Assembly (NCBI GenBank): GCA_963575745.1
Contig: CAUYUJ010015515.1
Coordinates: 261,095-325,094, forward strand
Reading direction: 5' to 3'
Length of the DNA stretch: 64,000 bases
From: Prorocentrum cordatum
Taxonomy: Eukaryota > Sar > Dinophyceae > Prorocentrales > Prorocentraceae
Of the stretch, positions 10,812-20,846 are shown piece by piece (positions within the stretch are counted from its first letter, which is position 1; the number at the start of each line of letters is the position of its first letter). Made by a program: the position numbers and the translations under genes. The notes beneath the pieces were generated by a model. That model worked only from the letters and a program-made list of their open reading frames with translations. It searched no databases and was not told the origin of the DNA.

Positions 10812-13344
10812 TGAGGCAAGAGGAATTCGAGGTTCTTGCTCCGTCAGTCAAGCTTGACGAAGAGATATTCATGAAAGCCATCAGCGACACAGGAGTTGGA
10901 GACCTCTAAAGGTGCACGGCGCATGTGCATGCGAATGCTCCAGGCAAAGAGTACATGAAGTTTGAAAGGCTTGTGACGTTGGGCATTCAAAGCATGTTCG
11001 AAGAGGGATCCAATGTCTCACCTCACGCCCGAAAAAATGAAAGGGGCGTTGAGATGGGAGCGTCTGCGTCTGCTGATGCCCCAGGATCGGCATCCGAATG
11101 CACGGGTCATCTGACGCCGTGAGGCCGGGGCCTATGGCCGTGGATGACAGGGGCGGCACCAGTTCAACCAGCGCTGCATCTGAGATTGCAAATGATGCCC
11201 CGAAGCCCGAGTTTGTGGACCTGGCTGAAACACCAGCCGAAGATGCAAATGACACGGTAGCTGGGCCAGGGCGTCGCCCCGGGCATTCCCGCAGAGTCGG
11301 CTCTCTGGCACCCCAGGAGGCAGCTCAGCCGTTGCCGGGAGAGGCCGCCGGGTCTGGAAAACAATTTCGCATCTCCCATCCGCTGGCGGGCAATGGCGAG
11401 AAGATGGCATGGGTTCCAGAAGAGGAGGTCGAAGTGATCAGAGCGACCCCGAACAACATAAAAAGCGGCATTGGTTGGGCACGCGGCGCTGGGCTGGCCT
11501 CGCACGATTTTGAAGCCATCGGGAGCATTGCGTCCCGAACATTGCATAACACAGCCCGCTTCGCCCAGGGCCCCACATTGCGTCGCTGAAGATTTGTTCG
11601 AGAACATTTCCGACTAGCAGTTCGATACATTCGTGCGAAATCGGACTCCGACGGAGTTTTTGACGACGATTGGCACGACAAATTGGCGGGCTTTAGTCCC
11701 ACTCTATCTTCGCCAACCTCCCACTGGTTGCAAGAGGGGACTGGGCGCGGAAGAAGCATGGGCAACGCTCGGCGAAAGAAAGAGCGAGAAGGCCAAGACC
11801 ATTGGAAAGTTGATAATACATCTCTCAGACACACTTCGCACCGCGCCAGGAACTCGCGGGGGGAACGTTCACTAAGCGACGTCACGTGTAAAATGTACAA
11901 CTACGAGCTCGATCGCCAGATCGCGGCTCCGGCGATGCACGGATTATTCATGCCACCACCAAACTGCGTTTAGGATTCGGGCGCCCCGGCGAGTGATCAT
12001 CACTTGCTTGGCCACACCATTCGAGAGTCATCTGCACACGTGCGTGAGAGCAAGCATTTGTCCAACGACGGATTACGGAGAACGTTCGGATATCCCCCGA
12101 TCCTGGCGTTGATACGGGCCACCCAGGGTCATCCCATTCGCATTGTAGACTAGATCGGACGTTTGAGCCATATGACTATATCAGCATGTCCTCCTATCAC
12201 GGCCCGTTACTGCACATCACGTCAGAGAACGCTGCACTCCAATCGCAAGTGGGAGATATGCGTTACCCTGAGAAGGACGCGGGATTGTTTGCAAGCCCTG
12301 GTTACAATGTGTCACGGCTGCTCCCCGCGATGCAATATGCTTCGTCAGAGGTCGAGAACGGCGCGATCCCCCACTGGCTAAGCTCGCGGGGGCAATCCGT
12401 CGGTGACGGCCCACCTTCAGCAGCTGCACACTCTGAGCTGGCAAAACGTCATTGCTAGGGCAATTGGACCCAGAAATAGTGGGCAAATTTTGGATCGTAC
12501 ACCCGGAGCACCAAACATTGTGGGAGAGCACCATGGTTTCTTGGTCCCCCACGATGAGGTGCACGTGGCGAACAAATTCCGGGTGGCGCCTGACGGGGCG
12601 TTGATTTCTAGCCAGGGACCCACATGGGTTGACATGTCCATCCGACGAACAGTTCCGCCCGATCGGCGGCGATAGCGCCGACGAAGCGGCAGAGCGCGAG
12701 CTTCACAATCGCCCGTGGGCTGACGACGGGCGTTATTTTCCCGCAAATTTACACGGTTTTCGTTCAGGGTTGGGTTATTGCCCACATTGTCAGAGAATTG
12801 CAGCGAGGCTCCGACATGCACGCGCGCGCCATGAACCACAGCCGATTGAAAGAATCGATCTCTGTCTCCTGAGGCGAGGGGCTCACGCGGCATGTCCAGC
12901 CAGGAATGGAGAAAATTGACAGTCACGACAAGGCGCACATTGCACGGGGAACTGTTTGACGGCTGCCATTTTTCTGCGCGGGAACACGACAAACACAAGA
13001 GGCAATGGTGAGAAGGCGGAGATGCGGCTCATGAAATTGAAATCAGGCCTTACCCATCTCCCCAAAGAGCCCGGGTCTGTTCCTTCGCGGAGGGCCGAGA
13101 AAGCGAATGACAAACCGCCGACGCGCCTCGAGCCATACTTTCGTCACCTCACATCCCTTAACGGAGGTTTTTTGCATGTACCATATGGAGGGGAGGTGGT
13201 ACGTAGGCCGCGGATTGGTGGCCAATTCTCTGGCAACGCATCGACCACACTGCCAGGCCGACGTCGTGCCCGCCACTGGCTGCATTCGCCTGGGTAGGAG
13301 TCGAAGATGACCAAGATCTCTCCGCGGGCAGATGGGAGATCTGG
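10812..13344. other. no gene recognised; unassigned frame at 11098-11589
   Basis: The frame at 11098-11589 (+, 163 residues) contains protein-like stretches such as GEKMAWVPEEEVEVIRATPN and EFVDLAETPAEDANDTVAGP but no known domain. The rest holds only short frames on both strands. No tandem repeat or RNA gene was seen. Confidence 0.35.
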
Positions 13345-15597
13345 GTGGGTGGCTCGACAGCAGATGGGACTGGCCCCCCCACTGCAACCTGGCTGGTGGG
13401 AACCTTCATCAGCGGACTCCACAGACAACGCGGGCGAGGCTCAGCCATCGCCTGCACTTGCTCACTAACGGGTTACCCGGCAATGACCATGAAGGAGTTC
13501 TGGGACCGTCTTCATCGCACATCGAAATCGGCTGCAAAGCGAAAAGATGTCTTGACGAGCCTGGGGCCCGACCGAGCAACCTTTCATGACGCAGGCATTC
13601 CAATGAGTCCAGATCTGCATGACGCCCGACATCCCGCGGCCGTCCAGCTTACCAAACCACAAGACGACGGAGATGACAAAGACGATCAGTTCACGTTCAA
13701 TCTTGCACGCACAGAGCCGAAATTCACAAAAGACAAAACAGCGGGGGATGATCTCAAAGGAGGAAAATGCTTTGAGACTCGATTTCAGAGAGAACGCGTT
13801 TCACGGGCGCACGCGTTGGGAACATTCGGCGGCGCGTTTCAAACCGGGTGGTGGCCCCCCCCAACATTCCCCCCGCACCCCCCCCCTCCCCCGAACCCCG
13901 CCCCCCCCGCGGCGCCGGCGCCGGCGCTGGCGGCCGCCAGCAGCGCCCACGGCGGGGACGCAGCGACGATGACCAGAAGCAGCCCAGGGGGATGGGGGGC
14001 GGCGGGAGGGGTTTCAACCCCCCCCCCCTGGCGCGGGGGGGGGGGGCTTCGCGCCAGTGCCGGCGCTGGCGGCGGCCAGCAGCGCCAGCGCAGGCGCCGG
14101 CGACGGCGGGGGCGCAGCGACGATTACCACCACTACCACCACCGCCACCACTACCACCACCACCACCGCCTCAAGCCACCACCACCACCACCACCACCAA
14201 CAGCACCACACAACCACCACCACCACCACCACAGCCACCACCACAACCCACCACACAACTCACCATCACCACCACCACCACCACGACAATATCCCACCAC
14301 CACTACCACCACCACAGCAATCTACCACACCACCATCCGCCACAACCACTACCAGCAGCACAACCCACCGCCACCACCACAAACCACACACCACCACCAC
14401 CACCACCACAACAAACGTCCACAAACAATTGCCACCACCACAACCCACCACCACCACCACAAACCATCACCACACCATCACCACCACACCACCACCACCA
14501 CCACCACCACCACCACAACTCACCATCACCACTACCACCACAAAACCCACCACCACTACCACCACCACCAGAATCTACCACACCACCACCACCACCACCG
14601 CCACCACCACCACCACTACCAGCAGCACAACCCACCACAAACAGCCACCACGCCACCACACCACCGCCACCACCGCCACCCGCACCACCTCCAAACCATC
14701 GCCACCACCACAATCCACCACCACTACCACCTCTACCACCACCACCACCACCACCCACACCGCACCACCACCACACCACCACCAAACCACCACCACCACC
14801 ACCCACCGCCACAACCATCACCACCACCACCACCACAACAAACCACCGCACCACCACCACCACCACCACCACCACAACCATCACCACCGCCACCGCCACC
14901 ACGACCACAACCCACCACCACCGCCACGACCACCGTCGTCCTCGTCGACGCTCCACGCCACCGCCGCCCGCCGCCGCAGGCGCCGGCCGGCGCCAGCCCA
15001 GAAATGGAATTCGTCGCCCCCGCCGCCGACGCAAGCGCCGGCCCGAGGAGTGGGGAAGCAGGTGGGGATGGGGGGGGTCGAAACCCCCCCCTTCCGTCAC
15101 GGGAGGGGGGGGGCTCGATACCCCCCCCATCACGGGGGGGGGGTGTCGGGTTCCAAACCCCCCCTCCTCCAAGCGACCACAGAACGCGCTCTTTCCGATT
15201 TCAAGATCCAGTGGACTTATCTACTGACCCTACTGCGGCGATCGCCGTTGAAGCATCTGTGCACCCTGCAAAGAATGTCACACGTCAGTACATGATGGAA
15301 TATACGAAGGACGGAGAGAATAACGACGATGCAGTCTTCCATCAACAAATCACAGGATGCGCTGGCAATTTCTGGGACAAGAAGATCACGGACCACCCAC
15401 GCGACGCGAGGTCATTTGAGATCTCAGGCATCGCTCGAGAAAGCATTGCAGGCTACTTTGCCGGACAACAATGCGCGGCTTTCCCGGACGAACCAGTCGA
15501 CTCGGAAGAGTCAGTCGGATTGGGACATTGCACCAAGCAAAAGAGGAGAGACGCCTACACACTAGACGCAGGAATAAGAGACGCGGTCACAAGCTAA
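13345..15597 (+). CDS. uncertain long frame: two protein-like ends around a low-complexity core
   Basis: One forward frame stays open for 750 codons. Its first ~160 residues (for example MTMKEFWDRLHRTSKSAAKR and DDGDDKDDQFTFNLARTEPK) and last ~140 residues (for example MMEYTKDGENNDDAVFHQQI and DAYTLDAGIRDAVTS) have ordinary composition. Residues ~165-610 are Pro/His/Thr from CCA/CAC repeats that are open in every forward frame. The two ends may be exons of one gene with the repeat in an intron, or unrelated pieces joined by a stop-free repeat. No family was recognised and the start is not fixed. Confidence 0.35.
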   Translation: MGGSTADGTGPPTATWLVGTFISGLHRQRGRGSAIACTCSLTGYPAMTMKEFWDRLHRTSKSAAKRKDVLTSLGPDRATFHDAGIPMSPDLHDARHPAAVQLTKPQDDGDDKDDQFTFNLARTEPKFTKDKTAGDDLKGGKCFETRFQRERVSRAHALGTFGGAFQTGWWPPPTFPPHPPPPPNPAPPAAPAPALAAASSAHGGDAATMTRSSPGGWGAAGGVSTPPPWRGGGGLRASAGAGGGQQRQRRRRRRRGRSDDYHHYHHRHHYHHHHRLKPPPPPPPPTAPHNHHHHHHSHHHNPPHNSPSPPPPPRQYPTTTTTTTAIYHTTIRHNHYQQHNPPPPPQTTHHHHHHHNKRPQTIATTTTHHHHHKPSPHHHHHTTTTTTTTTTTHHHHYHHKTHHHYHHHQNLPHHHHHHRHHHHHYQQHNPPQTATTPPHHRHHRHPHHLQTIATTTIHHHYHLYHHHHHHPHRTTTTPPPNHHHHHPPPQPSPPPPPQQTTAPPPPPPPPQPSPPPPPPRPQPTTTATTTVVLVDAPRHRRPPPQAPAGASPEMEFVAPAADASAGPRSGEAGGDGGGRNPPLPSREGGGSIPPPSRGGGVGFQTPPPPSDHRTRSFRFQDPVDLSTDPTAAIAVEASVHPAKNVTRQYMMEYTKDGENNDDAVFHQQITGCAGNFWDKKITDHPRDARSFEISGIARESIAGYFAGQQCAAFPDEPVDSEESVGLGHCTKQKRRDAYTLDAGIRDAVTS
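13848..15175. repeat. C-rich and CCA/CAC low-complexity block
   Basis: A GC-rich border (13848-14120) contains two related copies of a gccggcgctggcggc/ccagcagcgcc segment. Then comes about 800 bp of imperfect trinucleotide repeat (CCA/CAC/ACC, 14125-14930), and a second GC-rich border with runs of C and G up to 15170. All forward frames are open through it, producing spurious Pro-, His- or Thr-rich frames on this strand and Val/Gly/Trp-rich ones on the other. Confidence 0.95.
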
Positions 15598-17120
15598 GAC
15601 TTCGCAGAGCAATACATGAAGGATTCGGGGGTTCAACCTCAGATCCAAAATGCTGAACGCCTCACGGCGGATCCAGGCCTGCATTGTCAAGTTCGAAAGT
15701 CTGGTCAAACGGAACGAAGAGATGACCAGCGATAACGCCGAGCTGCGGGACAAAATGATTACCAAGCATGATCAGAAACGCCGCCGCGATTGCAGTCGGA
15801 GCGCTGCGAGTACAAACAGCACGGAGGACCCGATATCGGTTCAAGCAATACCGGATTTCCAACGGATGCTGAGATGCACGTTGCCCTGGCCATTGCTGAA
15901 GTTCGGGCCCAGATTGACTTTCGAGCTAAGAACTCGCCCAGTGTCGCTGGCACGGCGCACGCTGGCGGAGCGCCCACGGAAGGCGCCCTTGTCGATGAAC
16001 ACTATGGAGGGCGCTGCCGGCTCAGCTGGCGGAGCCACTCATGCCGGGCCATGGGACGCGATGGAACCCGAGCTCGTAGCCAGCGAGGCCACTGCTCAGC
16101 CGGTGACCAACAACCTGCGTTCCAGAATGTTGCGTCTCTGCTGCCTGCGCCGATGGCTGCGGCCGCTGATGGGCGACACCTCCGGCAGCCGTCGCCGCCC
16201 GGGCAGCCGCCGCGCCGCCTACGCCGCCGTCGGCGCCGAGGAGCCGGAGCCGCGGCCCGCGCGCGCGCGAGATCATGACGCCGTACCCCGTGACCCTTGC
16301 TGCCTCGAGACGCAGGGGCTGGCCCGATTATGCACATGGCGAAGCAGATGAGTCGTGGGGAGGAAGTCATGCACGCGCCTCCTCCGCCGACGAAACGCAT
16401 GCTCACCGACGCCGAGCTGGCGCAGAGGTACGCAGGACCCGCGATGCCGCGGGCGCTGGCGGCTAGGCCACATTCCAGCATTCTCATGCGGTACGCACAT
16501 GATTACAACAAGTATTTGAACCGTTGGTGAATGCAGAGAAGGCTAGAAGCGATCGTGACAAAGTTTCAGACCCCGAACATCAGCATTCACTTTCGATACG
16601 GGGCGCTGTTCAAGCGTGGGATTCGTCGGTCTGCTTCGGCCCCCCTCAAGGGAGCTCCTACGGCAGTAGCTGGCACCCCGCCGTCGGCGCCGTAGAAGTT
16701 TTTGGGGGTTGGCGCCAGGGGTACCAAAATGCTATGAGAACCAGAAACTCGTGGAGCGCCGAGGGGAGCTGAATCTATGGCCCTACGCATCCCGCCGCGG
16801 GGAGAATTATCATGCCTCTTCCTCCGCCGTCTCTGCGCCGCCGCCGCCCGCTGCTGTTGCGCCATGTTGCACTTCCGCAGCTACTTTGTTTCAACGGGGA
16901 GCAAGCTGGCACCGCGAGCTGGCTGCACGCGCGCAAAAGAAAAGAGCTCGTCGGGTCGTCGTCGTGCCGCCGTCGCCCCTTCCCGCGCACACATATCCTT
17001 TACATACCAGTTTAGCGGATATCACCGCCATGTCGATACGACAGGTCCAGAGCAGCAACGAGACCGACATTGCATCACTATCACACCCCACAATTGCTGA
17101 GGATCCCGTTCCTCCGACAA
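15598..17120. other. no gene recognised; weak frame at 15650-16351
   Basis: The frame at 15650-16351 (+) begins MLNASRRIQACIVKFESLVK and includes a charged, possibly coiled-coil segment (NEEMTSDNAELRDKMITKHD). It then turns into Arg/Ala-rich low-complexity sequence. This may be a short exon. Nothing else was identified. Confidence 0.3.
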
Positions 17121-17180
17121 ATAACTTTCCGAGGCCTGGCAAGGGCCACCGGAGGGCGAAAATTGCCGCAAACCAAAATT
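17121..17180 (+). repeat. 60-bp direct repeat, left copy
   Basis: The segment ataactttccgaggcctggc followed by aagggccaccggagggcgaa and aattgccgcaaaccaaaatt recurs almost unchanged at 18335-18394. The two copies bracket dispersed-element copy 1. Confidence 0.93.
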
Positions 17181-18334
17181 CTTCACGCTTCGCGTATCCC
17201 CACCAGCCCATCTCAAAACAGCAACTCTTGCGAAGCATGCCGACAGTCGTGTTTTTCATGCGTGTTTCCGCCTGCCCCCGCACATCTCCCCTGTTCCTCC
17301 TTCCTCCCGCCTCCTTGCACATCCTCCTTGTGGTGGGAGCGGGAGAAGGACGAGGCGGAGGAGGAGGGAGAGAAAGCGCTCCTCGTGGTTTGAGTCGTTT
17401 GGGGTTTCTCGTCCTGGTGTGAGTCGTTCGGGCCCTTCTTCCTGGTGTGAGTCGTTCGGGCTCTTCGTGGTGTGAGTCGTTCGGGCTCTTCGTCCTGGTG
17501 TGAGTCGTTCGGGCTTCTCGTGGTGTGAGTTGTTCGGGCCCCTCGTCCTGGTGTGAGTCGTTCGGGCCCCTCCTCCTGGTGTGAGTCGTTCGGGCTCTCG
17601 TGGTGTGAGTCGTTCGGGCCCCTCGTCCTGGTGTGAGTCGTTCGGGCTCCTCGTGGCGTGAGGCGTTCGGGCACCTCGTCCCCTTTTGGGGCGTCTTGGG
17701 GGCCTCTTGGCGGCCCCAGGGGCTTTTAGGAGCGTCTTGGGTGCCTTGGGGGAGCCTCTTCGGGCGTCTTGGGAGCCTCTTGGAGGCCGTTTGGGGCGTC
17801 TTGGGGGCCTCTTGGCGGCCCCAGGGGCTTCCAGGAGGAGCGTCTTGGGTGCCTCGGGGGAGCCTCTTGGGGCCTCTTGGGGGCCTCTTGGGGGCATCTT
17901 GGGGGCCTCTTGGAGGCCTCTTGGGGGCCTCCTGGGGGCCTCTTGGGGCCATTTTGGGGCCTCTTGGTGCCTCCTGGGCGCTTCTTGGGGCCATCTTGGA
18001 GGAAATCGATCAAAGAACAGGGGAGCTTTAATTAGCGCTGCCCCCTCAGAAGGGCAAAATGGGGCCAAAACCTTCGTAAAATCAATGATTTGGGCTTGAA
18101 AGAAGAGGGGAGCTTTAATTAGCGCTGCCCCCTCAGAAGGCCAAAATGGGGCCAAAACCGTAGTAAAATCAATGATTCTGGCTTCAAAGAAGAGGGGAGC
18201 ATTTTTTCTCCCCCCCCCGTCGGGGCCAGAATCCTCGTGAGGGGTGTCGTTTTTTAGCCCTCCCAGGAGTCGAAAATGACCCCTCCAACGACCCGCGGAG
18301 GGACCTCTCCAGGCCCAGGGGGAGGGGGTAGGGG
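17178..18334 (+). repeat. dispersed composite element, copy 1 (17 kb)
   Basis: It starts at a conserved edge, attcttcacgcttcgcgtat followed by ccccaccagccca. It then has about 11 tandem units of 25-28 bp (gtgtgagtcgttcgggc plus a variable tail, 17392-17675). Next are 11-bp units of the type CTTGGGGGCCT (17690-18000), and finally two tandem copies of a ~100-bp module (gcgctgccccctcagaaggc, then caatgatt). Copies 2 and 3 lie at 24449-25835 and 46757-48030. Copy 1 lacks the far end seen in copy 2 and stops at the 60-bp direct repeat. Long Pro/Arg/Gln-rich frames on the minus strand here are repeat artefacts. Confidence 0.88.
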
Positions 18335-18394
18335 ATAACTTCCCGAGGCCTGGCAAGGGCCACCGGAGGGCGAAAATTGCCGCAAACCAAAATT
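18335..18394 (+). repeat. 60-bp direct repeat, right copy
   Basis: Partner of 17121-17180, identical apart from one or two bases (ttccc versus tttcc). It sits immediately after element copy 1. It is much longer than a normal target-site duplication. Confidence 0.93.
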
Positions 18395-18447
18395 TATTCG
18401 CGATGTGCTCATGACGCGAGTGGATCTGGGTTGCGTGCGGTCGGCAG

Positions 18448-19004
18448 GTGGTGGTGCGACGCTCCGCAGAAGACGCGAGAGGCCTGGCCGCGGTCGTCAC
18501 CGGGGCCAGCACCCGCTCCCCGCCGCTGCTGGTGTCCGGCGAGGCCTTCGCGGCGCTCGCCGTGGCACGGGAGTTGCCACGGCCGCCCGACCCGCAGCTT
18601 TTCCGTGGCGTCCACGGCGACGAGCCGCTGGTGCGCGAGGTGCAGTCCGAGGTCGCCAGCCTGGTGGCGGAGCTCAGGGGGGGAAAAAGTAGCGATGCCG
18701 CTACCCTGATTTGCTTTTCGCCTGGGGGGGGCCTCGCCGCCACGGTTGGATTCGCCCCGAAAGCTTGGTCAGAACGCACCCAGGCGGAGGTCCGGAGAGG
18801 AGCGGTATCAGTACATTCTTGCCCCCCCAGGAGCACCGCACGTTGTTGGAACTCTACAGGCGACTGCGCCGCGAGTTCATGGACTTTGGCAGGGGCGCCG
18901 CCCAGCCGCCCTCCGGGTGCCTGGTGCGCCCGCCGCCAGACGGTGTCCGGACATTGGCGGCGCTGGGGCGCGGACTCGGGGTGCCGCCTTGCCTGAGGCA
19001 CTAG
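18448..19004 (+). CDS. probable exon pair of an unrecognised gene
   Basis: Two protein-like stretches lie in different frames. The first, about 18440-18688, encodes AVVTGASTRSPPLLVSGEAF and LVREVQSEVASLVAELRGGK. The second, about 18831-19004, encodes EHRTLLELYRRLRREFMDFG and ends at TAG. The gap contains a C-rich run ending in AG (18829-18830), like a splice acceptor, but no donor giving a matching phase was found. This is either a two-exon gene with non-canonical splicing or a frameshifted remnant. No family was recognised. Confidence 0.4.
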
Positions 19005-19856
19005 GGAGAGGGGTGGGGTCGGGTTGGATGGGTTCGGCTAGCTTGCAACATTGGATCACACATTTTGCCACCAATGCCACTTCTTGGTCTAATCGGGACT
19101 CGACGCTTCGCAACTGGTGCGGCAGGCACACCACGTGAGCCCATGATCGTCACATCGCTGCTGATATGTCGTTATTCGAACAATCGTCAGTTGGATGACG
19201 AACCAATTGTGGTTTTGACATCCACTTGGCATCCGCTCAAATACACACGAACAACGCCATTGGTGCGTGATGTTGGTGCATCCGCCATTGGTGCGTGATG
19301 ATGGTGCATCCGACCCGAACGGCAGGCATCTGTGAACTTCAACCGAAAAGCGTCAGTCATCATTGGAGACGCATTAAGGCAAGTTCCGCCGACCATCAAA
19401 GGGGATTTGGAGGCCCCAGAAAGGCCACGAGGGAGCCGAGGAGCGCACGAAGTTAGGCCGACGATTTTCCCAGAACGGATTGAAGAGCACCTCGAGATTG
19501 GAGACGAGACCGAACACCGCGCCTGGGTGGTGGGCACGAGAACTCTTAGAGGCGTCTTGGGGTGGATGCCTCTCGGGAGTTTTCTGGAGGCAGCTGTGAA
19601 ACCTGCTGGGGTCCCCTCGGGGCGTCCTGGGGGTCCCGGTGGGCCTCTTGGAGACTTCTCGAGTGCCTGTTTGGGGCCCAGCTGGAGGTCCCTGCGAGGC
19701 ACCGTGGCTACGGACCACTTGAAGCCATCTTAGGGGCCGTCGGGCCATCTGGCGCCGTCCAGCACGCCAGAGAGCCCCAAGATCGTTGAAATCATTCGGA
19801 AACGGGAAGAGGAGGAGGAGGAGGAGGAGGAGGAGGAGGAGGAGGAGGAGGAGGAG

Positions 19857-19888
<32 letters not shown>

Positions 19889-20521
19889 GGAGGAGGAAGA
19901 GGAGGAAGAGGACAAGTGTAAATCCCAAACGCATCCACGATGTTGCAATACATTCGTCCTCCAAGGTCCCTCTGCATATCCCTACACCGCGGGGGGGGAG
20001 GGGCACACGCTCCTCGGGCCACCCCCCCACACCCCGGCGGGTAGGGCCTCCCTTCGACTCGGTCACGACGTGGCTCGATTACCGTCGGGTCGACATGCAT
20101 GGAGACGTCCCCACAGTGGCGGATTTCCTGTGGGCTGACGCGCGTGGAGACGTCCTCAAGGCAGCCACAAGGGAGAGGAGGGGAGAGCTTAAAAGTTCAC
20201 ACCGGAGCTGGACAGGAGGCCGTCATCCCCTCACACACGCCGGCAAGGGTCGGCAGATTTGCAGCGAAGCAGGCTGGGAGATATGCATAGAGATCGTGAG
20301 CTCGCGGATCGAATAAGACAGCAGACGCGAGGAGCAAGCCGTGAGTCACGTTTTGCCTTCGTGTCAGGGCGAGGAAAGTGTCTGTCATTGTTTGGTATGG
20401 TTGGCAGTCTTCCTCTCCCACCTCCTCCGTCCCTGTGCCCCTCCGTCACACGCGCGTACATAAGTGCACACTCGTGCACATTGGGGGGCCAACGCCCTGC
20501 GACGCAGCGCTTGCATTGCCG
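19005..20521. other. no gene recognised; includes a (GGA)n tract at 19805-19912
   Basis: The interval contains a purine-rich GGA/GAA microsatellite of about 105 bp, and degenerate 11-bp-type repeat sequence (tcttgg/gcctct) at about 19550-19740. Frames here are short or driven by these repeats. Confidence 0.6.
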
Positions 20522-20697
20522 ATGTCGTCTGCCAGCCCCACCTCGCCCGACCTCCCCATCGCGCCCCCACTCCCGAGGCACGAAGGGCTGCTCCCGCTGA
20601 GGCCACTTACGCAGCAGGAGGTCTTCGGCGTCTGCACTCGGCTCTGGGCCAGGAGGACGGAGGAGCTCATCTCGAGGAAAAGACAACTGCATAAATA
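20522..20697 (+). CDS. possible 5' exon upstream of the C2-domain gene
   Basis: Starts ATG at 20522 (MSSASPTSPDLPIAPPLPRH) and continues to EVFGVCTRLWARRTEELISR near 20680. The second half has ordinary globular composition. The frame runs into a foldback repeat at 20703, and the C2 gene begins beyond it in another frame. The two could be exons of one transcript with the foldback in an intron, but no convincing donor/acceptor pair with matching phase was found. Confidence 0.35.
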
Positions 20698-20702
20698 TAG
20701 AT

Positions 20703-20836
20703 GTTCGACGGTCCGCGCGGATTTCTTGGATCTGCGCTTGACCCCCATGGCGGCACCAGCGCCGCGCTTGGCGCGCTCCGCGCGCCACGGAGGGGGGTCC
20801 AGCACAGATCCAAGAAATCCGCGTCGACCGTCGAAC
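20703..20836. repeat. foldback (inverted repeat) element 1, 5' of the C2 gene
   Basis: The left arm starts gttcgacggtccgcgcggat and the right arm ends gcgtcgaccgtcgaac. About 36 of 40 arm positions pair, separated by a ~40-bp GC-rich loop. The arm core (atttcttggatctgcgctt) resembles the arms of the foldback at 22794-22919. Both are preceded by a tgcataaa-ata motif. Confidence 0.85.
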
Positions 20837-20846
20837 GATTCTGTTC

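Noticed and set aside
18689-18830. GT-AG intron between the two stretches of the 18.4-19.0 kb gene
   Set aside because: The only nearby GT (18689) and the AG at 18830 do not give compatible phases, so no intron is annotated.
17213-19001. Minus-strand frames rich in Pro, Arg, Gln and Ala (also at 24485-25817 and 47538-47825)
   Set aside because: They follow the 11-bp and 25-28-bp tandem repeats exactly and contain no domain.
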